Origin: Bacteroidota bacterium
GTDB taxonomy: Bacteria > Bacteroidota > Bacteroidia > 2-12-FULL-35-15
Direction: 5' to 3'
Assembly (NCBI GenBank): GCA_025963775.1
Contig: JAOQAD010000041.1
Location: 1 to 64,000, forward strand
DNA: 64,000 nt
Shown here: piece by piece, positions 1 through 10,700 of the stretch
How positions within the stretch are numbered: the stretch's first letter is position 1
Layout: the number at the start of each line of letters is the position of its first letter
The notes under the pieces: model-generated
What the model saw: the letters and a program-made list of their open reading frames with translations, nothing else
The model's database searches: none
Told to the model about the DNA's origin: nothing
Position numbers and translations under genes: made by a program

Positions 1-2
1 CA

Positions 3-488
3 GATGAAGATGAGAACAATTACCTGGTTGCATATTATTCAGGGGATGTGGTGCTGGCAGAGCTCAAGCAGTGGCTCCGGGACCGTTTACCGGGCTATAT
101 GCAGCCTTCACTATATATTCACCTGGATCATTTTGAATATACCAGCAGCGGGAAGATCGACAGGCAGCGCTTACCTAAGACAGGTGCAGGCAGCGGGCAA
201 ACAGAATACGTAGCTCCGCGCACATCGCTGGAAGAGCAGTTATCAGCGATCTGGTGCGAAGTGCTGGGTAAGGAAAAGGTAAGCGTAACAGATAATTTTT
301 TTGAAATTGGCGGTAACTCATTACGGGTGATAAGCGTGCTCGTGGCTGTAAATAATTTGCATGAAAATGCACTAAAGGCAGGTGATCTCTACAATTACGG
401 AACCATTGAAGAGATTGCCGGATTTTTAAATACCCAGCTTTCCGGTGAAAGTGCAGAAAAAGAACATTTTGAAGAATTTGAATTGTAA
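3..488 (+). CDS. NRPS fragment: end of adenylation domain plus carrier protein (5' end outside window)
   Basis: The reading frame is open from base 3, so the gene begins upstream of the window; the ATG/GTG starts in the ORF track are internal. About 60 residues of the C-terminal A subdomain are visible, ending in an A10-like motif SSGKIDR that carries the catalytic lysine. A PCP follows with DNFFEIGGNSLR; the phosphopantetheine serine is about residue 106 of the visible part. The protein stops with an acidic tail and has no C, E or TE domain after the PCP, so its aminoacyl thioester must pass to another protein. The next synthase begins with a ketosynthase, which makes this PCP the likely donor to the PKS module. 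The amino acid it activates cannot be read because the specificity region is off the window. Confidence 0.95.
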   Translation, partial: DEDENNYLVAYYSGDVVLAELKQWLRDRLPGYMQPSLYIHLDHFEYTSSGKIDRQRLPKTGAGSGQTEYVAPRTSLEEQLSAIWCEVLGKEKVSVTDNFFEIGGNSLRVISVLVAVNNLHENALKAGDLYNYGTIEEIAGFLNTQLSGESAEKEHFEEFEL

Positions 489-498
489 ATAACAAAGG

Positions 499-1716
499 AT
501 GAAACATATCGGCTTATTGTTCCCTGGTGGCGGAACACATTATGTGGGAATGGGAAGTGTATTGTACCAGGAATCCTCTCTCGCAAAAAATATATTCATG
601 GAAGCTTCGGAAGTACTGGGCTATGACCTGTCGAAGATCTGCTTTTCAGGGGAGTTGAGCCGCCTGGCATCAATGGAATATTCGCAGCCTGCTATTTTTA
701 CAGTAAGCGTTGCTGCTCATGCTGTATGTATTGCTGAAACCGGGCTTACGCCTCAATGCGCTGCAGGCCATAGCCTGGGCGAATATTCAGCGTTGGTAAG
801 CTCTGGAAGCCTTTCATTTGCAGATGGTATAAGACTTATAAAAAAGCGCGGTCTCCTTTTACAGGAAATGGGAAAAGGCGGAAAAACAATGATGGCAGTA
901 AATAAAATAGAAAGCTCTATGGTAGAGGCTGCATGTGCGGAGATCGTAAGAAACGGTGGACAAGCTTATGTTGCCGTTTATAATTCTACATTGCAGCACG
1001 TATTGTCGGGAGATAAGAATGACCTTGGAGCATTGGGAAAACGGTTGGAAAAAATGGGCGCTTTTGTGGAGATGCTGGATATCGATACCCCTTCTCACAG
1101 CCCGTTAATGCTGGATGCGATAAATAGTTTCAGTGACGAACTCAATGCATGTAAATTTCAAATGCCTTCCTATTCTGTGGTTTCAAATGTTACCGGCAAA
1201 CCGTATACAAGTGCCGCTGAAATACCTGTAACGTTGCTGGACCACATGATCCGGCCTGTTCAATGGCAACAGAGCATAAAGTATATGTGTGCTGAAGGCA
1301 TCAATTGTTTTGTTGAAACAGGTCCGCGTTCTGTATTGAAAGGTTTGATGGGATATATAAACGATACGGTAAAAGTCTATGCATTTGATACCGGGAATGA
1401 CAGACAGGAATTAAAGAATGCACTTCACGTAAATGCTCCCGATCACCGGGCTTTTTTGCAGGGATGTCTTGCAATTGCTGTCAGTACCAAAAATGATAAC
1501 GTCCGGATGGACGAATATAAAAATAATGTTGTACCATCATTTGCAGCGTTGCAGCGCTTGCGGATAGCTGCTGAAGAAAAAGAAGTATTGCCGGCAGAGA
1601 TCAAAAAAGCGCACGGGCTGCTGCAAAGTATTTTAATTTCGAAATGTGTGTCAGCTGGTGATGCCGAATTTTTGACCACAGGATTATTAAATCAAACGGG
1701 AGTAAGAATAGACTAA
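499..1716 (+). CDS. Stand-alone malonyl-CoA acyltransferase (trans-acting AT)
   Basis: FabD/AT-fold protein of 405 residues. The N-terminal FPGGG.HYVGMG loop, the nucleophile motif GHSLGEY (Ser92), the His200 in the SHSP context and the C-terminal ETGPRSVLKGL motif are all present, so it should transfer malonyl from CoA to an ACP. The core takes about 300 residues; the remaining 100 or so form a C-terminal extension, reminiscent of the long stand-alone ATs of hybrid lipopeptide clusters such as FenF/ItuD (family knowledge, from memory). It begins 10 nt after the preceding NRPS and ends 9 nt before the PKS-NRPS gene. That PKS module has only a dead AT remnant, so this enzyme most likely loads its ACP in trans. 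A role in primary fatty acid synthesis is unlikely given the position. Confidence 0.93.
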   Translation: MKHIGLLFPGGGTHYVGMGSVLYQESSLAKNIFMEASEVLGYDLSKICFSGELSRLASMEYSQPAIFTVSVAAHAVCIAETGLTPQCAAGHSLGEYSALVSSGSLSFADGIRLIKKRGLLLQEMGKGGKTMMAVNKIESSMVEAACAEIVRNGGQAYVAVYNSTLQHVLSGDKNDLGALGKRLEKMGAFVEMLDIDTPSHSPLMLDAINSFSDELNACKFQMPSYSVVSNVTGKPYTSAAEIPVTLLDHMIRPVQWQQSIKYMCAEGINCFVETGPRSVLKGLMGYINDTVKVYAFDTGNDRQELKNALHVNAPDHRAFLQGCLAIAVSTKNDNVRMDEYKNNVVPSFAALQRLRIAAEEKEVLPAEIKKAHGLLQSILISKCVSAGDAEFLTTGLLNQTGVRID

Positions 1717-1725
1717 AGAAAAGAT

Positions 1726-4700
1726 ATGTACAAGGACATTGCAATTATTGGTATGGCCGGACGTTTCCCCGGAGCACCGGATATTTCAGGATTTTCTGAT
1801 CTGTTAAGAGAAGGCCGTGATGGTGTAAGAGAGTTATCTAAAAAACGCAAACAGGATACAAATCTTTCTTTTGATAAGGATTACCAGGTACTGGCATTCC
1901 TGGAAGATATTGATAAGTTTGATTGTGATTTTTTCGGGATCCTTCCCGGTGAAGCCAATTATATAGATCCGCATCAGCGTATACTGCTGGAAATTGTTTA
2001 TCAGACAATTGAAAATGCGGGTTACAACGTGGATGATTTTAATGGTTCAAATACTTCGCTTTTCATAGGCGATACCGTACAAGAATATTACCGCCTGGCC
2101 GAAAGCTTTAACCCGCTTTTAATAACAGGGAACCTGAGTGCAGTTACTGCCGGACGTATTGCGCGTTATTTCAATCTTACCGGCAATGCGCAGATGATCG
2201 ACACAGCCTGCTCATCCTCATTAGTCGCACTCAATACTGCATATAATGAGCTGATACTCGGACAGGCAGATTGTGCACTTGTTGCCGGGATAAATCTGGT
2301 ACTATCCCCGAATGAAAAAATGGTTGATGAAGTGGGTATAATGTCAGCCGATGGCAGAGCACGTTCATTTTCCGCTGGTGCCAATGGAACAGGTGGTGGC
2401 GAAATTGCCGCGTGTGTTTTGTTAAAGCCATTGGATGCTGCTTTACGGGATAACGATACGATCCATGCGGTGATCAAGGGGGTTGCTGTAAACCAGGATG
2501 CACAGCGTTCATCCAGTCTCACTGCACCAAGCAGCAATGCACAGGCAGAAGTAATTAAAAAAGCATGGAAGCAGGCAAACATTGATCCTGTAACCATTTC
2601 ATTTATTGAAGCGCACGGTACAGCCACCCGTTTAGGTGATCCGATCGAAATAGAGGGGATCACCAAAGCATTTAGCGAATTCACGGATAAGCGGCAGTTT
2701 TGCGCGGTGTCAACCATAAAATCAGCTATTGGCCATACAAATACAGCAGCAGGAATAGCAGGACTAATTAAAACGGTGATATCACTGAAAAATAAAGAAC
2801 TGTATCCTTCTCTGCATTTTTCGGAGCCTAATCCGCTGATTGATTTTATAAATTCTCCGGTATACATAAATACAAAACGAAACTATTGGAAAACCGGAGC
2901 CGATCAGCCAAGAAGAGCCGGGGTAAGTTCGTTTGGCCTGAGTGGCACCAATTGTCATGTGGTACTCGAAGAAAGTCCGCAGAAAACCGGACCAATAAAT
3001 CAAGAGGTAAATGAGAACCTGATTTATACGTTATCTGCAAAAACAGCAGAAAGCCTTCTGTCCAATGCAAAAATGCTTGAAGCATTTTTAAGTGAAAAAC
3101 GATCTCCGGAAATTTCTACCAGCGCACTGTCCTTTACACTCAATGCGAGAAGAAAGCATTACAAGCACAGGATAGCATTTGTCGCAGATACGGTAAGTAA
3201 TGTCCGTGAAAGGTTAAAACAATATATTTCAGGTTCTGTCATTCCACAGGATGCAGCTACAGAAATGATCTGGATTTCCTTTTCGGGAAACAGTATTATA
3301 TCATCAGAAACAAATCAGCAGTTCAGTGCCCGTTTTCCTGTATTCAAAAATGCCATTGAAGAATGTGCATTGGCTGCAGCCGGGTCCGGATCCCCAATAG
3401 CCGACCAAAACGCATTTTGTTTCCAGTATGCATATTATAAACTGCTGGAATCGCTTGGTATAGCTTCTAAAAATGTGATCGGTTCAGGTAAAGGAAAGTT
3501 AGTGATTGATGTACTGAAAGGAAAAAGCTCATTAAAAGATGCTTTCATCTCTCTTGGGGGTTACACAGCTGTCTTAAATGAAAAGCTGGAAGAACGGCTG
3601 GCTGCTTTCCTCAAAGAAAAGCTGAATGATCCGGCTTCGGTGTTAATAGAAGCAGGTATGAGTGGCGAGATCCCTTCATTGCTTGCAAAGTTGAACAACG
3701 CACTGCAAAACAGGTTTTTTTATTTTAAGGAAGCTGATGAGAATAATTTTTCTGAACTGCTGGTGCAGCTCTATAACAGGGGAACAAAAATAAAATGGGC
3801 CGCTTTATACCCCGTTGGCGGAAGAAGGATAGAGCTGCCTTCGTACCAATTTGTAAAAACGCGCTGCTGGCTCGATCCGGCTCCGGCTGCTATCTCCGAT
3901 TGGCTATACAAGCCATCCTGGAAACAGGTGGAAGAGCTGCCGGAGAGAGCAGCGATCCATGATAAGTGTTTCATTGTATTTATGGATGAAGAGAATGCTG
4001 CTGCTGAAAAACTTTGCAGTGAGCTTATACTGCAAGGGAATAAGTGTATCCGCGTATTTCCGGGAACGGCATTTGAACAGGAGGGAAAAGATGTTTTCCG
4101 GATGTCCCATACCAGCGAGCACGCATACACGCGGCTCCTTCAGGCGCTTGCCGGTAACAGATCAGAGGTGTCAGGAGTTATTTACATGGGCGCTTACAAT
4201 ATCCGGCCGCTGGCCGCCGATGTGGATACGAGCCTTGAAGCCGCTTTATATGCTCCTTTTATGATGGTGAAAGGCCTGGATTTATTATGGAATCAGGAAG
4301 GGATACATCTTTTTATCATCACTGCAAATGCGCGGATCGTTACAGGAAAAGAAACGGTGCATATTCCTGCAAATGCCGCAGTGCATGGTTTTGCAAACGG
4401 CCTTGTACAGGAGTATCCGGCACTAACGGTTCGATGTCTCGATTTTGATGCTTCTGAAGGATCACAGCATATTGCCGCATGTATCGGAAAGGAATTTGAT
4501 CATAAGAAAGACCGGGCAGTGGTTGCGTACAGGGGTAAGCACCGTTTTTTACTTTCTATAGAGCGCCAGGTTTCATCCGGAGAGCAGGAAACTGCAGGCA
4601 TAGCAAAGCTGCTTCGTACAGATGGTGTTTATCTGATTCCGGGAGGTGCAAGCGGAATCGGGCTTGAAATTGCAAAATTCATCAGCAGTAAAGAAAAGGT

Positions 4701-7700
4701 AAAGCTGGCGATTGTTAGCAGGAGAACACCGGAAGAGCTTGCTGTGTCCGATGCTGCATTGGAAGCATTCAGAGAGATCGAAAAAAGTGGTTCCAGCGTT
4801 CACTACTATGCAGCTGATATTTCTGATTTCACAAAAATGAAAGCTGTTGTAAGCCTCATTCACAAAGAGCTCGGAAAAATAAGCGGGGTGATTCATTCCG
4901 CAGGATTACCGGGTGGTGTTATGCGTACAAAAAATCATTCCGCAGCAAGCTTTAAAGAAACATTGCTTCCAAAGATTCATGGATCGGTTAACCTTTTTGA
5001 GCTTTTAAAAAATGATGCACCTGATTTTTTTGTAATGTTCTCTTCGCTTAATTCAATACTCGGTGGTGACAGAGGCAGTAATTACAGCGCAGCAAGCATT
5101 TTCCAGGACAATTATGTCCATGAAATAAAAATGCAAATTCCTCATGCGGTCGTGATTAACTGGCCGGCATGGCGTGAAACGGGACAATGGAAGCGTTTCA
5201 ATGATTTTGTAGATCAACCTGCCGATTACGACCAAAGCATTCTTTCCTCTGAAGGCATTGCAGCTTTCGAAACAGCGCTTGCACAGGGATGGTCCAATAC
5301 GATCGTATCCAATACAAACCCGGCATTGCTGGGGGATAATCCTTTTTTTATAGCAAATACAGGTGAAGCCTCTCCTTCAGTAAAGAGAAGCAATGCAGCT
5401 AAGCGCAGCATGCCGGTCACAGACGAAAAAAGCGATTATGTTTTTAATGACGAATGGACAGGAACAGAAAACAAAGTGGCTGCCATCTGGTATTCTGTTC
5501 TTAAAACGAAAGCGATTGGGCGTGATGACAACTATTTTAAGTTGGGCGGACATTCGCTGCTGGGGATCCGGATCATTAACCGCATCGAAAAACAGCTGGA
5601 AGTGGAAATGGAATTCCGCAATTTACTGGAATATCCTACAATCAGGGAATTGTCGGCTTACATCGACAAGCTGCGAAAAGAAGGCAATATTGTAAAATAT
5701 GAAAAGATAGAGCCGGTGCCTTTGCAGGAACATTACGGACTTTCTCATGCACAGCTGCGGCTTTGGTTCCTCGATAAAATCAACCCGGGATCGTTTGCCT
5801 ATAATGTAGCCAGTGCATACATTCTTGAAGGAACACTTGATCCTTCTGCATTTGCCAGTGCATTTGCCCTGTTAATAAAACGGCACGAAACCTTAAGGAC
5901 CATTTTTATAGAGTTGGATGGTGAGCCCCGTCAGAAGATCCTTCAGCCCGGAGAAACGGGATTTTTTATTGAAGAGATCGATTTGAGTAAAAATGAGGAT
6001 TGGGAAACCGAATGGAATATATTTATACAGGACGATGCACGTAAGCCGTTTAACCTGGCAACAGGACCTCTGTTGCGTGCAAAGCTGATTCGGCTTGCCA
6101 GCGGCAGATATGGTTTTATTTTTAACATGCATCACATTATCAGCGACGGCTGGTCAATGATCGTGCTGGTAAAAGAATTGCTGGAAATATACAGCGGATT
6201 ATTAAAAGGGGAAGTGATTTCATTGACTCCTTTACCTGTTCAATATAAAGATTATACCGCATGGCAGAATAAATTACTGGCCGATAGCTCCGACAGTGAG
6301 CATAAGCAATATTGGACAAGGCAGCTGGAAGGGGAGATTCCTGTATTGGACCTGCCGGCAGACAAGGAACGCCCGGCACTTAAAACCTATAACGGAAATG
6401 TTTTAAAAATTAATATCGGTGATGGATTGTATGAGCAGATCCGCGGCTATGCAGCTGAAAAAAGCACTTCATTGTTTGTGATATTAATGTCTTCGGTAAA
6501 AGCACTGCTGTATAAATATACAGGGCAGGACGATATTATCGTAGGAACAACCGTTTCGGGACGGGATCATCTTGACCTGGAAGATCAGATAGGTTTTTAT
6601 ATCAATTCACTTGCTATCCGAACACGCTTTTCCACAGATGAATCGTTTGACAGCTTATCCGCAAAGCTTAAATCAGGTACTATAAAAGCATTGGAACACA
6701 GCATCTATCCCTTTGATTTGCTGCTGGGTGGAGTTGCGGTTGAGCGCGATCAAAGCAGATCGCCTTTATTTGATGTGCTTGTAGAGTTTTTCGATATGAA
6801 CACAGGCAGGCAGGCAACGCCCGCTCAGAAAGCGATCCTTTCGGATGCCTGTGAAGCAGCAGCATTTGTAAGTACAAAGTACGATCTTACGTTCAGGTTC
6901 GATAACAGTAACGGACTTTGTCTTTTTATTGAATACAATACCGACTTGTTCAGTTCCGGGCGGATTGACATGCTGCGCGAACATTATCTCCGGTTGCTGA
7001 ACCAGCTTATTTCCGAAAGCGCAAAGCCTTTAGCCGGTTTTACATACACTACGGCCCAGGAGCAAAAAAAGCTGCTTGATATCTCTTTTGGAAAAAGTGT
7101 AGAAATTCCGGCAGAGAGTTTTATTGCCGCCTTTCAGCAGCAGGTAAGCAAAACCCCTCATCATCCCGCTGTTGTTTTCAATGATAAAGTCCTGAGCTAT
7201 ACGCAGCTCAATGCAGAAGCTAACAAGCTTGCTCATTATTTAAAAGAGACATTTGGAGTTAGTACCGGACAATTTATTCCGCTGATGGTAGACCGTTCGG
7301 AATATATGATCATAGGCTTGCTTGGTATTTTAAAAGCAGGATGTGCTTTTTGCCCTATAGATCCTTCTTATCCCAACGCGCGTAAAAAGCTCATTCTTGA
7401 AGATCTGGATGCTTCCATTCTTATAACGGATTCCACATACATATTCGACTTACCTGTGGGTGTGCATGTGAAATTAATTGCCCTTGATGCAGAGCTGCCA
7501 GGAATGATCACATCTTCAGAAGATCTGCAAGAGCCATTCACTGAAGGAAATACCGCCTATGTGATCTACACATCCGGCTCCACCGGTAATCCCAAGGGTG
7601 TAGTTGTGAGCGATAACAATTTTATGAATTACCTGCGTTGGGCAAACAGCTATTATTTCAACGATCAGCCGGGTTATCATTTTCCGCTTTTTACTTCGCT

Positions 7701-10700
7701 TTCATTTGACCTTACGCTTACAAGCATTTTCAGCACCCTGCTCAGAGGTGATAGTGTAACGGTTTTCGGGGAGCTTGAAATTGATGCCTTATTCTCATCG
7801 GTATTTCATAAAAACAGTGGAATAACCGCTGTTAAATTAACTCCTTCCCACTTGGAAATAGTGAATGACCTGGGTTATGATTTAGGTAATCTGAAACTAA
7901 TGATCACCGGTGGAGAAGCGTTAAAAAACAAGCATATAGAAAGGCTTATAGAATCCTATCCGCAAGTAAAGGTCTATAACGAATACGGGCCAACGGAAAC
8001 AACAATCGGCTCCAGTGTATCGCTTGTAGCAGAAGAGGGCATCATCACCATCGGGGAACCGGTTTGGAATACTTCAATTTTTATTCTTGATGAGCATTTG
8101 AACCTGGTGCCCGAAGGGATCAAAGGTGAAATATGCATTGGCGGGGCGGGTGTTACCAAAGGGTATTTGAACAAACCTGAAATGACTTCCGGAAAATTTA
8201 TCCGTGATCCGTTTTCTGAAAAATACAGTACTATGTATCGTACAGGCGATCTGGGAACACGCACTCCGCAGGGAATGCTTGTATATCATGGCAGAAAGGA
8301 CGACCAGGTAAAAATCCGCGGAAACCGTGTGGAGCCGGGCGAGATTGAAAATGTGCTGTTGGGGATGAAAAACGTTAAACAAGTGGCAGTGCTTGAAAAG
8401 AAAGACAAAGAAGGCACATCCTTTCTATGCGCCTATATTGTTGCAGCCGGAGTTATGGAAGAGCTTGCCTTAAAAGAGCATTTGAAAAAGCAGCTTCCCA
8501 ATTACATGATCCCTTCCTTTTTTATCCGGGTCGATGAAATGCCGCTATCCGCTTCAGGTAAAACGGATAAGGCCGCTCTGGGCAGGCTGGATGATATTGA
8601 TTTGCTGCTTGGACCAGTTAATGTATATGAAGCTCCGAAAACTGCAACAGAAACGATTGTTGCAGGGATCTGGGAAAGGATATTGGACAGGACGAAAATT
8701 TCAAGGAATGATAACTTTTTTGAACTTGGCGGACACAGTCTTAAGGCAACAAAATTTATTGCGCTGCTTTATAAAGAGCACAACGTTCAGCTGGACCTTA
8801 CACTGATTTTCGAAAAGCCTGTTCTTGCTGCATTATCAATGGAGATTGATAAGATGGAAAAAACAGCGTATGATGATATTGTTCCTGTAGATGAGCAGCC
8901 CTATTATGAAGTGTCCCATGCACAAAAACGCCTTTGGTTTGTTGAACAGAAAGGACACGGACAGGCAGCATATAATATTCCTTCAGCGCATTTGCTCAGG
9001 GGGGATATAAACTGTGCGGCATTTGAATCTGCACTGGAAATGCTGATCCGCAGGCATGAAAGTATGCGTACTGTTTTTATTACAGTGGCCGGTGAGCCAA
9101 AGCAAAAAATACTTTCCTTCGAAAGCACCGGGTTTAAGCTTCAGCAGGATGATTTCCGAACTAAGCAGGATCCAAAAGCAGCAGTGGAAAAGATCCTGGC
9201 GCAGGATTCTAAAATTCCGTTTGACCTGTCGAAAGGGCCATTATTAAGAACAAAGTTATTCCGTATCTCAGAAGATCACTATGTTTTTTATATGAACATC
9301 CATCACATCATAAGTGATGAATGGTCGATGGGGATATTTATAAATGAGCTGCTTGGATTTTATAAAGCAGCGCTGGATAGGACAGTCCCTTTACCGGAAC
9401 CGCTGAGAGTGCAGTATAAGGATTATGCAGCATGGCAGAATAAGCAGCTGGCTGGCGAAAAAGTAAAAGCGCATCAGCAATTCTGGCTCAGCCGCTTTAA
9501 AAATGCAGCACCGGTGTTGGAGCTGCCAACCGATTTTAAACGTCCTGCCGAAAAAAGCTTTAAAGGCAATACCATCGGAGCCGTAGTAAGTAAGGAGCTC
9601 ACATCCGGATTGAACAAATTGAGCCTTGATCACGGGGCGAGCCTTTATATGACCATTCTCGCCCTTATAAATACCTTGATGCACCGGTATTCAAAGCAGG
9701 AAGACATCGTGATCGGCTTCCCGATCGCAGGCCGGGAACATACTGACCTGGAAAACCAGCTTGGGTTTTATGTGAACACGCTTGCGCTCCGCACTGCATT
9801 TTCTAAAGATGACAGATTTGATCAGTTGCTGCTTAAAGTAAAGGAAAATACATTGAATTCTTATGAGCACCAGGTATATCCATTTAACAGGCTGCTGGAA
9901 GATCTGCAGCTGGAACGCGATGACAGCCGTCACCCGCTGTTTGATATAAATGTTGTGTTCCAGAATACAGATGCATTGGATTCAAAAGCATTTGCAGACA
10001 ATGAGAGCGGAGCAGGAATAGAAGTGCTGGGTAATTTTCTCTCACAATATAATTCGAGCAAGTACGATCTTATTTTTCATTTCAGGGAAATAAGTGGCTG
10101 CCTGCAGATGGGAATTGAATACAGCACCGATCTGTTTAAGGAAGAACGCATACGGAGAATGTTGAGCCATTTTGAAATGCTGGTACGCTCAGTGATCGCA
10201 GATGCAACTGTTACTATCGCCTCGGCTGAGCTATTGAGCAGCGAAGAAAAAGCAATGCTTCTTTTTGAGAATAATACCACTGAAATGGTAATGGACGATG
10301 CAAAAACAGTTGTGCATTTATTCCGGGAACAGGTGGAGAATAATCCGGGCAATACGGCACTTGTTATTAATGACCGGCAGATCACTTATGCTGAGCTGGA
10401 TGTGCTCGTGAGCAAGCATGCGACCTTTATAAGCAGACAGAAATTAAATAAAAATGCTGTGATCGCAGTCATGCTCGAGCGTTCCGTTAATGCGGTAGCT
10501 GCTATTATGGGTGTATTAAAATCCGGTTATACTTATCTTCCGCTGGAGCCTGAAAATCCTTTTGAACGTTTAAAATACATTCTGAATGATTCGGCTGCGG
10601 AAATGGTGATTTCAGAAAAGAAATACTTGAAAACACTGAACAAGCTTCAATGGGAATGTGACAGTTTCGGAACATATATGTGTGTTGACAGCGAGGATGT

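Noticed and set aside
2166-2867. 233-residue minus-strand ORF
   Set aside because: Lies wholly within the KS coding region in an antisense frame; the plus-strand KS motifs are complete.
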